NCBI GenBank assembly: GCA_963922495.1 | Contig: CAWUIH010000070.1 | Span: forward strand, 1-7,219 | Direction: 5' to 3' | Length of the DNA: 7,219 bases | From: CAWUIH01 sp963922495 | Lineage (GTDB): Bacteria > Pseudomonadota > Gammaproteobacteria > Coxiellales > Coxiellaceae | Shown: positions 1 to 7,144 of the stretch, one piece after another | Layout of the letters: each line of letters begins with the position of its first letter | Position numbering within the stretch: the first letter of the stretch is position 1 | Notes under the pieces: model-generated | What the model was told of the DNA's origin: nothing | Seen by the model: only the letters and a program-made list of their open reading frames with translations | The model's database searches: none | Position numbers and translations under genes: made by a program

Positions 1-52
1 GCGAGGAAAAGAAGGCCTCAAATGGAAAATATATCCTTTTAGGTTAGCGCTT
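1..52. other. Left-edge sequence, open in the FG-GAP frame but not FG-GAP-like
   Basis: Read in the frame of the downstream gene, positions 2-52 have no stop and encode RGKEGLKWKIYPFRLAL, which does not resemble the VSGAGDVNGDGxxD segment that precedes LGAP in every other unit. Resemblance to the repeats starts abruptly near 52-56. Neither a convincing promoter nor a signal peptide is present. This is either unrelated DNA joined to a broken gene or the end of a divergent upstream part of the protein. Confidence 0.5.
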
Positions 53-1321
53 ATGCTAGGTGCCCCCGGGGTCGCATTGAACGGCCAAATCAATGCCGGT
101 CAGGTGGTGGTGATTTTTGGTAGCTCGTCTCTGACGGCCTTAGGAAGTTTAGATCTGAATACATTAGCACCTGGTCAGGGATTGATGATTAACAGCACGC
201 AAGCCAGCGCTCAGGTGGGTCAATCGGTGAGTGGTGCTGGGGATTTGAACGGCGATAGTATTGCTGATTTGGTACTGGGTGCCCCGAACGCTTCACCACA
301 AGGTCGTCTCCATGCCGGTCAAGTGACAGTAATCTTTGGAGGATCGCATCTCACTAGCTTGGGCAGTGTAGCGGCGGGCATATTATCTGGTCATGGCTTA
401 CAGATCGATGGAGCATCTGCGGGTGACCAATTGGGCTTTGCAGTGAGTGGCGCGGGTGATGTCAATGGCGATGGTCGAGACGATTTGATCTTGGGTGCCC
501 CGGGAGCTTCGCCGGGAGGTCGTACCGGGGCCGGTCAAACGGTGGTGATCTTTGGGGGATCGTCTCTCACCGGCTTAGGTAGTATGAATTTGGGGGCGTT
601 GACTCCCGGCCAAGGGTCATTGATTCAAGGGGCTCAAGCGGGGAACCAACTGGGTTACGCAGTGAGTGGTGCGGGAGATATCAACGGAGATAATATTGCC
701 GACTTAGTGTTGGGGGCCCCAACTGCGGATCCGTTGGGTCGTCGTGGTGCCGGTCAAGTCACGGTAGTGTTTGGTAACACGACACTGGCGACTCAGGGCA
801 CTATAGACCTGTTTGAATACAATCGTTTCGATCCAGCGGATCCGATAGATCCAGGTCTAGTGTTAATTCTGTACGGAGCGAATGCGGGTGATCGATTCGG
901 TTCTGCGCTCAGTGGTGTGGGAGACTTCAGTGCGGATGGTATTGACGATATTGCGATCGGGTCACCTTACGCCGATCCACTGGGCCGCTCCGATGCGGGT
1001 GTGGTGACGATGTTGTTTGGAGGGCCAGGGATCCTGGCTCAGAATCCTATCGACACCGCCAGACTGACCACTGATCAAGGGGACGTGATGGCGGGTGCCC
1101 ATGATGGCGATCGCGCCGGTTCTTCTCTCCATGGGGTAGTTAATGTGGCTGTTGGCACAAACGTTGTGATGGTTGGTGTCCCGTTTTCGTCTCCTTTAGG
1201 GCGATTTGAAGCGGGTGAAGCATTGGTGGTTGTGGGCCGCACACCGGCGGTGGTGGATGAGTTAGATCTGAGTGTCTTACCTGTGGGACGTGGGTTGATA
1301 CTCAACGGGGCTCAAGCAAAT
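53..1321 (+). repeat. First FG-GAP array: half unit plus five units, irregular
   Basis: Units have their GD(L/V/I/F) calcium-loop positions at residues 63, 135, 208 and 290. A fifth, degenerate unit is centred near residue 363. Spacings are 72, 73, 82 and about 73 residues. An insertion of about nine residues (FEYNRFDPADPID, residues 254-266) lies in the linker before unit 4. Unit 5 keeps the PLGRxEAG turn but has lost the Asp-rich loop (HGVVNVAVGTNVVMVG). The array begins mid-blade at LGAPG, so at least the first half of a blade is missing. Confidence 0.75.
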
Positions 1322-4261
1322 GACTTTTTGGGGCGATCGTTCAGCAATGTGGGTGACTTCAATGATGACGGTGTGGCGGATTTGGTTATAGGTATTTATG
1401 AAGCAAATCCGCTGGGCCGAACGAATGCGGGTCAAGTGCTGGTGATCTTCGGGGGATCGTCTCTCACGACCTTAGGGAATTTAGATTTAGAGTCACTGGC
1501 TCCTAATCAAGGATTAATAATCAACGGGTCTCAGGCAGGTGATGAAGCAGGTATTTCGGTGAGTGGTGTGGGTGATGTCAATGATGATGGGATTGATGAT
1601 TTGATCTTGGGAGCTCATCGAGCGTCCCCGCTGGGCCGAACGCATGCAGGTCAAGCCATAGTGATTTTTGGGGGGCCACACTTGGTTAACGCGAGTAGTA
1701 TGGATCTGAGGGCGCTGGCCCCCAATCAAGGGTTGGTCATTAACGGGGCTCAGGCGGGTGACAGTACGGGATGGTCAGTGAGTAGTGCAGGGGATGTCAA
1801 TGGCGATGAAATTGTGGATCTGATCCTCGGTGCCTTTGGAGCGGATCCACTGGGCCGAGATGTTGCAGGTCAGGCGGTAGTGATCTTCGGGGGGTCGCAC
1901 TTTACCAACGCGAGTAGTATGGATCTGAGGGCGCTGGCCCCCAATCAAGGGTTGGTAATCAACGGATCTCAGGCAAATGACTTTGCGGGGCGATGGGTCA
2001 GTGGTATGGGGGACGTGAACGGCGATGGGATTGCCGATGTGATCGTGGGTGCTAATGAGGCAGACCCACTGGGCCGAGATCGTGCAGGTCAAGCGGTGGT
2101 GATTTTTGGGAATGCATCTCTCACGACTCTAGGTAGTGTTGATTTAGGGGTATTGGCTCCCGGCCAAGGGTTGATAATCAACGGGGCTCAGGCAAATGAC
2201 TTTGCGGGAACGATTGTCAGCGGTGTGGGTGATGTCAACGGCGATGGGACTGCTGATCTGATCATCGGTGCTCCGGAAGCGGATCCGCTGGGCCGAAATC
2301 AAGCAGGTCAAGCGGTGGTGATTTTTGGGAGCGCTTCTCTTACGACCCAAGGGAGTATGGATCTGGCTTCGCTTGCTTCCGGCCAAGGGCTGGTGATTAA
2401 CGGGGCTCAAGCAGGTGACCTGGCAGGTTGGTCAGTCAGTGGCGCTGGGGACGTGAATGGCGATAACATCAATGATCTGATCGTAGGTGCTGCGTTTGCG
2501 GATCCGCTAGGTCGACCGGATGCGGGTCAAGCGGTGGTGATTTTTGGGAATGCGTCTCTCACAACTCTGGGTAGTGTGGACTTAGGGGCGTTGTCTCCCG
2601 GTCAAGGGTTGGTAATCAACGGGGCTCAGGCGAATGAATGGGCGGGGTTTTCGGTGAGTGGTTCCGGGGATATAAACAGTGATGGGGTTGCTGATCTGGT
2701 TGTGGGTGTCCATATAGCGTCTCCACTAGGTCGAGTTAATGCGGGTCAAGTGGTAGTCGTGTTTGGGCAAGTGCCAACGCAAGCACCGACAACGTCCGTA
2801 CCGACATTTAGCCGGGCTCCCATAACAATCTCTCCGGCGACATCCTCTCCCACGACCGTCCCCATCACTGATTCCCCAGTGACGTTTGTCCCAACACAGG
2901 AGCCTACGACAGTTTCGCCGATAACAATTTCTCCAACTGAGTCCCCGACAACCGATTCTCCAACGACTAGCTCTCCGGCAACTGAGTCCCCGACAACTGG
3001 TTCGCCGATGACGAATTTTCCAACTGTCGGTCCGACACAAATACCCACGACTGTCGCTCCTACAGGGATACCTACAACGGCTTCGCCTGTGACAGTTTCT
3101 CCAACTCAGTCCCCCGCAACGGCTTCTCCGTCTGTTGGTCCGACACAGGTACCCACGACGGTTGGTCCGACACAGACACCGACGACAATCTCACCCACGA
3201 CAGCCTTTCCAACGGAGTCACCAGTAACGGCTTCTCCGTCTGTTGCTCCGACACAAGTACCCACGACGGTTGGCCCGACACAGACACCAACAACAAACTT
3301 CCCACTAACAAGGGCACCCGCGACGATGGCCCCAACAATAACACCCTTGAATGAGCAACTCGTCGCCTTAGTGACTGCTATCACGGGTGGTGTCGTTGTG
3401 GTCAGTATTGTAGCTATCTGGGAAGTCTTAAAATGTATTTGTCAAATTTCTCGCAATCGCCAAAATCGGGAACACACGCACGCCTTTGCTAGCCGACTGC
3501 AACCGTATTTGCGCATCCACGGTGTGGAAAACTTTGAGGAAGGGATCAGTCAGGTGTTCTTAAATCTGGTCAATACAGTCACCGAAATTTGGGCAAGGCA
3601 GCATCATTTGAGGGTGGATGACACTAATCAGGATGCCTTAGCTAAGATTTTGGCGACACAGATTCAAGCGCATTGCGCGAAGTCTGACAAGTATTATTTA
3701 CATATTCCTTACTTATGTTGCAACATCCCCCTGGCGTCGTGTTGCACGACCTGGATGCTGTGTTACTACATCAAGCGTTATATTCTGTATTCCGGCATCA
3801 AAAGCATGGATCTCGTGGCATTGGGTGATAAAGTGGATGCGATAGCCACCGATACGTATCGTCAATTTCAGAGCCAAGCTTCATCGTCCAGTGGGGATCA
3901 TGGTTTAATAATGGATCGATCGTTGTTTCATAGTAATTCACATTTGTCCAGGAAATTGGAGATGGGCAGTATCGGACGATCACAAGTGACTCCACGAGCT
4001 GCACGGGGTAAAGCATTATCGTCTACTCATGAACAGAAGTTACACCAAAGAAAAGATTCGACTGGTCTGGAAATGGCCACTATGAAGCGATCATCACGCA
4101 CTGCTGAACAGAAGTCACCTCGAGCAGAGGAGGGTTCTGTCTCTGGTAAAAGTTTACTGAAAACGAATCTTTTTATACAGACAACCGATGCAAGGAAACT
4201 TTTGTCATCAGCGGCTGGCTCAGAACCGGATGAGGTGTTGAATCCTAGCCATCGTCCTTGA
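53..4261 (+). CDS. Integrin-alpha-like FG-GAP repeat surface protein with P/T-rich stalk, one TM helix and cytoplasmic tail
   Basis: The 1402-residue product has four parts. Residues 1-906 hold one partial and twelve full FG-GAP units; eleven of the twelve keep a calcium-loop motif of the DxNxDGxxD type (e.g. DVNGDGIAD at 654-662). Residues 907-1097 are a Pro/Thr/Ser-rich stalk. Residues 1102-1123 are one strong hydrophobic helix followed by a basic stretch (KCICQISRNRQNR), implying an outside head and an inside tail. Residues 1124-1402 are the tail, with a Cys-rich hydrophobic patch at 1219-1240 and a Ser/Lys-rich end. FG-GAP units of this kind form calcium-binding beta-propellers in integrin alpha chains and bacterial adhesins, so an adhesive or host-contact role is inferred, not shown. 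No signal peptide is visible. The frame stays open left of the ATG to position 2, and the product begins mid-blade, so the true start is lost or lies outside the window. The only RBS-like element is a weak AGG at 41-43. I cannot name the gene. Confidence 0.85.
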   Translation: MLGAPGVALNGQINAGQVVVIFGSSSLTALGSLDLNTLAPGQGLMINSTQASAQVGQSVSGAGDLNGDSIADLVLGAPNASPQGRLHAGQVTVIFGGSHLTSLGSVAAGILSGHGLQIDGASAGDQLGFAVSGAGDVNGDGRDDLILGAPGASPGGRTGAGQTVVIFGGSSLTGLGSMNLGALTPGQGSLIQGAQAGNQLGYAVSGAGDINGDNIADLVLGAPTADPLGRRGAGQVTVVFGNTTLATQGTIDLFEYNRFDPADPIDPGLVLILYGANAGDRFGSALSGVGDFSADGIDDIAIGSPYADPLGRSDAGVVTMLFGGPGILAQNPIDTARLTTDQGDVMAGAHDGDRAGSSLHGVVNVAVGTNVVMVGVPFSSPLGRFEAGEALVVVGRTPAVVDELDLSVLPVGRGLILNGAQANDFLGRSFSNVGDFNDDGVADLVIGIYEANPLGRTNAGQVLVIFGGSSLTTLGNLDLESLAPNQGLIINGSQAGDEAGISVSGVGDVNDDGIDDLILGAHRASPLGRTHAGQAIVIFGGPHLVNASSMDLRALAPNQGLVINGAQAGDSTGWSVSSAGDVNGDEIVDLILGAFGADPLGRDVAGQAVVIFGGSHFTNASSMDLRALAPNQGLVINGSQANDFAGRWVSGMGDVNGDGIADVIVGANEADPLGRDRAGQAVVIFGNASLTTLGSVDLGVLAPGQGLIINGAQANDFAGTIVSGVGDVNGDGTADLIIGAPEADPLGRNQAGQAVVIFGSASLTTQGSMDLASLASGQGLVINGAQAGDLAGWSVSGAGDVNGDNINDLIVGAAFADPLGRPDAGQAVVIFGNASLTTLGSVDLGALSPGQGLVINGAQANEWAGFSVSGSGDINSDGVADLVVGVHIASPLGRVNAGQVVVVFGQVPTQAPTTSVPTFSRAPITISPATSSPTTVPITDSPVTFVPTQEPTTVSPITISPTESPTTDSPTTSSPATESPTTGSPMTNFPTVGPTQIPTTVAPTGIPTTASPVTVSPTQSPATASPSVGPTQVPTTVGPTQTPTTISPTTAFPTESPVTASPSVAPTQVPTTVGPTQTPTTNFPLTRAPATMAPTITPLNEQLVALVTAITGGVVVVSIVAIWEVLKCICQISRNRQNREHTHAFASRLQPYLRIHGVENFEEGISQVFLNLVNTVTEIWARQHHLRVDDTNQDALAKILATQIQAHCAKSDKYYLHIPYLCCNIPLASCCTTWMLCYYIKRYILYSGIKSMDLVALGDKVDAIATDTYRQFQSQASSSSGDHGLIMDRSLFHSNSHLSRKLEMGSIGRSQVTPRAARGKALSSTHEQKLHQRKDSTGLEMATMKRSSRTAEQKSPRAEEGSVSGKSLLKTNLFIQTTDARKLLSSAAGSEPDEVLNPSHRP
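1688..1737 (+). repeat. 50-bp exact repeat, copy 1
   Basis: This 50-bp stretch, starting aacgcgagtagtatggatct, is identical to 1907-1956. The offset is 219 bp, one FG-GAP unit. It encodes NASSMDLRALAPNQGLV in the linker between blades. Confidence 0.9.
1907..1956 (+). repeat. 50-bp exact repeat, copy 2
   Basis: Second copy of the block at 1688-1737, identical over 50 bp, in the linker after unit 8. Synonymous positions are identical too, so this reflects recent DNA copying and not only protein-level selection. Confidence 0.9.
2771..3343 (+). repeat. Pro/Thr-rich stalk region
   Basis: Residues 907-1097 are almost wholly built from PTxxPTT, xSPTT and VGPTQ(V/T)PTT motifs, a low-complexity extended linker between the propeller head and the membrane. 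A longer 36-residue (108 bp) duplication is visible: ASPSVGPTQVPTTVGPTQTP begins at residue 1024 and ASPSVAPTQVPTTVGPTQTP at 1060. Such stalks hold adhesive heads away from the cell surface and could be O-modified; that role is inferred. The long open frames on the opposite strand here are by-products of the repeated codons. Confidence 0.8.
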
Positions 4262-4286
4262 CGAATGTGATCAACTCTGTCAATTA

Positions 4287-4323
4287 CGGGTATAACCAGA
4301 ATACGTGGATGGGATTGCACCCC
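4287..4323. repeat. 37-bp direct repeat, copy 1
   Basis: Runs from cgggtataacc to ggattgcacccc and matches 4979-5015 at 33 of 37 positions in the same orientation. Similarity stops sharply at both sides, apart from one shared T on the right. It begins 26 bp past the stop of the surface gene. Read on the minus strand it starts GGGG and is about 37-38 bp long, like a Tn3-family terminal repeat, but there is no oppositely oriented partner in the window. Confidence 0.7.
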
Positions 4324-4466
4324 TGTTCAATATTTACCAATTATACGGGATATGTGGAAAAATCTCCAATGCGTCCAGCGAAGGCTGGGTATTTCAGTAG
4401 GAGACGCGCCTCTATATAGCTGTTAAAAGCCTAAAAATTTACCACTAGTTAAAGATACACAGTTTC

Positions 4467-4475
4467 TGCTATAAT
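4467..4475 (+). promoter_or_regulatory. Extended -10 promoter-like motif
   Basis: TGC-TATAAT matches the extended -10 consensus (TGnTATAAT) of sigma-70 promoters. No good -35 hexamer lies 16-18 bp upstream; the nearest is AGTTAA. It would drive plus-strand transcription antisense to the IS66 remnant, with no plus-strand gene after it. It may be a remnant or a chance match. Confidence 0.3.
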
Positions 4476-4574
4476 GTAACCTTACGGCAAGTTTGCGCAA
4501 CCCAATAAATTGTTTGTGATAAACTGACAGGAAATGAGTTTTATCGTTACATGACCGCATCAATTGCGAGGGTT

Positions 4575-5012
4575 TTAAGACGTATATTCATTTTCAGTTT
4601 TTGCGAGTTTCGCTAACGTCTCGCGATAATTCCAGGGTAACCAAGCTGCCGGATGGGCTTTAACGGCATCACGATGCTTTTGTATTGCGACCAGATAATC
4701 ATAAATATTTTCTGACGCTTGATCCGTCGTCGCTATTAAGGAAATGAGCACATTGGCAACGTCAGCACCGACGGTCGTTTTATAAAAATGCGCTGTCTTA
4801 CGACCGCGAATCGGTAGTTTAAGTTTTTCCTCCATGCGATTATTATCAATCAATGCTCCCAGCTCTTGACAAAACATCGTTAACTGTTCGTAGTGATTCA
4901 CAAAATAATGAATGGCTTTGCCAAAAGCACTGTGCTCTTCAAACGCTTGGGCGTGTTGTTGCTTTAATGCCCATTGTTCGGGTAAAACCAGGATACGTGC
5001 ATGAGATTGCAC
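4575..5012 (-). pseudogene. IS66-family transposase (TnpC), C-terminal fragment
   Basis: The 145-residue frame matches only the C-terminal end of IS66 transposases, which are normally about 500 residues. Visible landmarks are GKAIHYFVNHYEQLTMF (31-47), the DNNRME motif (56-61) with the catalytic Glu of the DDE triad at 61, GRK (70-72), and a late LPWNY signature typical of the family's C-terminus. The first two catalytic Asp residues and the N-terminal zinc-binding and helix-turn-helix parts are absent. The apparent GTG start lies inside the 37-bp repeat, so the first dozen residues are not transposase sequence; in-frame TAA lies at 5025-5027. The join reads ...KQQHAQAFEEHSAFGKAI, where family members usually have a longer spacer, suggesting an internal deletion. 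It cannot be active. Confidence 0.85.
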
Positions 5013-5015
5013 CCC
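4979..5015. repeat. 37-bp direct repeat, copy 2
   Basis: Runs from cgggtaaaacc to gagattgcacccc, with 33/37 identity to 4287-4323 in the same orientation. Its left edge coincides with the start of recognisable IS66 sequence and its right edge with the short AT-rich spacer before the Tn3 remnants. It therefore sits at a junction, as does copy 1. Confidence 0.7.
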
Positions 5016-5074
5016 TAGGCGATTTTAAGGCTATTTTTGTATAAGAACTCATATAGTATAGTTTGTTCGTTTTT
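5016..5074. other. Short AT-rich spacer at a transposon junction
   Basis: Lies between the second 37-bp repeat and the stop of the DTQAQS-type Tn3 fragment. A terminal inverted repeat beginning GGGG on the plus strand would be expected just beyond the tnpA stop in an intact Tn3 element; I see none, so this end of the element is also lost. Confidence 0.4.
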
Positions 5075-5923
5075 TCACCATAACACCCTACTGCGGCTTC
5101 TATCTACGCTTTTCGGTACCGTATTGAAGTCCATGACCATATCACCAAACCGCTTCAAGTGCTCGGTCCAGTACGGGCACAAATATGACATATCTTCTTT
5201 CGTGATTTTGTGCCCCTCATCGATAAGATCACCAATAATGTCAGTCATGTCAGAAACATTTTGAAGCATGATAGCGTTAGCTAAAATATCGTTATATTTT
5301 ACGGCTTTTTCCATTTCAATTTCATCGTTACTGGCCACTAAAATAGTGCTCCCAAATGCACACCAATCACTTAAGCCATTATAGGCTTCCACTTTATTGG
5401 TTTGTGCAGTAATCGTCTCGCGCAACTCAACGTCAGAAATATAGTCTAATAAAAATAAGGTTCTGATGACATAACCGAGCTCTTGGAAAGCCTGATATAA
5501 ACGGTTTTTCTTACTATAATTACTGAGCTTACGTAATAACTTTGAGGAGCTCATTTTACCTTCACGTATAGATAATACAACCTGCATGATGTCTTGCCAA
5601 TGTTTTTCGATGAGATCCCAATGGATTGTATCGGTAAACAAACTATCAATATGCTCGTATGTCGTGTTTTTATCCGGCCTGAATAACTTTAACTCTTTCC
5701 AGTTGCGTATTCTTGGCATTAAACGAAATCCCAGTAAATAAGCTAATGCAAATACAACCGTTGATTGTGCCTGCGTATCGCCATGAATAACATCAGGCTG
5801 TATATCAGAATTATTTTTCAAAAGCCCCTCTATAATTTCTACTGCCTCCCAGACACCACATGACATAAAGGTCGAAAAAAGCAGTATATAGGGTCTGACA
5901 ACATATCCGGCGTAATCCGTCAC
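5075..5923 (-). pseudogene. tnpA: Tn3-family transposase, C-terminal fragment (subfamily with DTQxQS motif)
   Basis: The 282 residues match the catalytic C-terminal region of Tn3-family TnpA, a DDE transposase of about 1000 residues that performs replicative transposition. Seen here: CGVWEAVEIIEGLLKN (22-37), the second catalytic Asp at 49 in HGDTQAQS, LMPRIRNWKELKLFRP, the catalytic Glu at 179 in NKVEAYN, and a terminal WTEHLKRFGDMVMDF block. The D49 to E179 spacing (130) fits the family. The first catalytic Asp and everything before it are missing. The apparent GTG start follows AAG and the TGA of the neighbouring Tn3 fragment in the same frame, so it is probably a truncation point and not a real start. 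The end, SVDRSRSRVLW, may be altered. Not functional. Confidence 0.88.
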
Positions 5924-5926
5924 CTT

Positions 5927-7144
5927 TCAAACTGCCAATGATAATATTTTTTCCATGTCAAAAAAGCTTTCATTGGTAGCGATGCGCCGAAAATCATATT
6001 CCCCATGTAAATTGATATGCCGCCAGGTAATCACTGATCCCTGACTTATCATGGATACCATCTCCATTTTTTCATCCTGATTCGCACAATTAGTGAGCAA
6101 CTGTGATAGATACAGGTAATTCCAAAGCACCACCGCATTTTGAATAATCACCTTACAGGCTGTCGCTATGGTTTGATCCTCTAGTTCTGCTTGAGAAAAT
6201 TCACCACCATTTGCAAAGAAAACTGCCTTGGCAAATTTATTAGATAGTTCAATCCGGTTAAGCTGTTTCTCGATACGTTGTCGCAAACATAAATCATCGT
6301 AATATTTCAGTATAAATGCAGACTTAATCACTCGACCAAATTCCTTCAACGCTTTATATAATGGGTGATGTTTAGTATAAGAACTTAAGCGTTTAAATAA
6401 TTGTGATGCTGTGGCTTCTTTCAATTTTATTGTTGCCATAAAACGTAATACATCATCCCAATTTTCTTTAATTAAATTTTGATTAATCTGTCCTGATGGT
6501 AAAATTTTATAACCCTTGGTCTCATAGGTTTTTTTACTACGGAATGCATATATTTTCTGGTTACCGATATTTTTAATTCTAGGAGCATAGCTTATCTTCA
6601 TAAAGGGTGCGGCTGCAAATATCCCTTCTCGATATCCATGCGTGTCTGTCGAGTGTATGTCATTTTTTTCAACTTCATTATTTAGAAGACCGTCATAAAC
6701 ATAAGCTGCTTCCCGCTCAGATGCACTCATTACCAAGGAATGAAATAGTGCTTGCTTTTCATCTATAAAGGTGTAGACGCTGACACCTTTAGCTTTGCCA
6801 AAATACTTAAAAGATAAGCTTGCAGCAAGTGAATCAACCTTAACATTGACTTTACGACCATCACTTGATGAATGCATATTTTCAGTGTCATTAACAAACA
6901 CATTTGATAATGCCAATTCATGAATAGGCTGAACAATGCGGTTATTTACCTTTCTCAAATTTTTCAGGGAGAAGTACCAATTAACCGTATTTGACAACGT
7001 GTTTGGATTAATTCCTGTTGCCACTTGCCCCATCTTTGGTATGCCGATATTACAACCCAGACCAATGATACCTGCAAAGAAGGTTTCTATACTTGGTCGC
7101 CTTTTCACCGCTTTATTGCTATGGTGACTAAAGCAACTAGCCAA
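5927..7144 (-). pseudogene. tnpA: Tn3-family transposase, C-terminal half (subfamily with DTHGY motif)
   Basis: The 405 residues cover the Tn3 TnpA catalytic half. The full triad is visible: Asp95 in SSDGRK, Asp167 in STDTHGYRE, and Glu299 in LNRIELSNKFAKAVFF. It ends with the family's WRHINLHGEYDF block (374-385), so the C-terminus looks natural. The N-terminal half (DNA-binding and terminal-repeat recognition) is absent. The apparent start is TTG; upstream the frame stays open only to a TAA at 7190-7192, and transposase-like sequence fades about 10 residues before the TTG. This protein differs clearly from the fragment at 5075-5923 (DTHGY against DTQAQS), so the two are from different elements. 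With an intact triad but no N-terminal domain, it is probably inactive; it could still be translated. Confidence 0.9.

Larger units (their letters stand above)
1322..2770 (+). repeat. Second FG-GAP array: seven units with exact 219-bp period
   Basis: The calcium-loop glycine recurs at residues 434, 507, 580, 653, 726, 799 and 872, each exactly 73 residues (219 bp) from the last. Every unit follows the same plan: a D/E-x-(A/L/T)-G-x-x-x-S start, GD(V/I/F)NxDxxxD, LIxGA, then xADPLGR or a variant, AGQxVVIFG, a linker such as SLTTLGSxDL, and LAPxQGLxINGxQA. Seven is the usual blade number of an integrin-type propeller, so this block probably folds as one complete propeller. Units are also similar at DNA level, indicating recent duplication or gene conversion. 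Confidence 0.8.
4262..4574. other. Intergenic region between the surface gene and the IS66 fragment
   Basis: No coding sequence is supported here. The region holds one copy of the 37-bp direct repeat (4287-4323), an isolated extended -10 promoter-like site (4467-4475), the 8-bp palindrome TTGCGCAA (about 4493-4500), and a possible IS66-type end near 4546. I see no stem-loop plus T-run that would be a convincing terminator for the upstream gene. Confidence 0.5.

Noticed and set aside
1075..2410. Minus-strand open frames opposite the FG-GAP array, with repeated HIP/TTH-type motifs
   Set aside because: Their internal repeats simply reflect the 219-bp period of the real gene on the other strand.
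2726..3384. Several overlapping minus- and alternative-frame open frames opposite the stalk (V/G-rich or Arg-rich products)
   Set aside because: They mirror the repeated Pro/Thr codons of the plus-strand gene, have low-complexity products and no domain resemblance.
4030..4140. Tandem duplication in the Ser/Lys-rich tail (HEQKLHQRKDSTG against AEQKSPRAEEGSV)
   Set aside because: Only the short EQK core and about ten bases (gaacagaagt) agree; too weak to call a repeat.
4027..4320. Minus-strand frame starting MQSHPRILVIP, resembling the start of the IS66 fragment's frame
   Set aside because: The shared N-terminus is just the 37-bp repeat read in the same direction; the rest is antisense to the surface gene's tail.
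4287..4323. Transcription terminator for the surface gene
   Set aside because: GGGATTGCACCCC does not form a sound stem and no T-run follows.
4287..5015. CRISPR array based on the 37-bp repeats
   Set aside because: Only two imperfect copies 692 bp apart, with a transposase fragment between them and no spacer-length spacing or cas genes.
6936..7127. Plus-strand 63-residue frame opposite the Tn3 fragment
   Set aside because: Lies wholly antisense to a well-conserved Tn3 transposase region and has no independent support.
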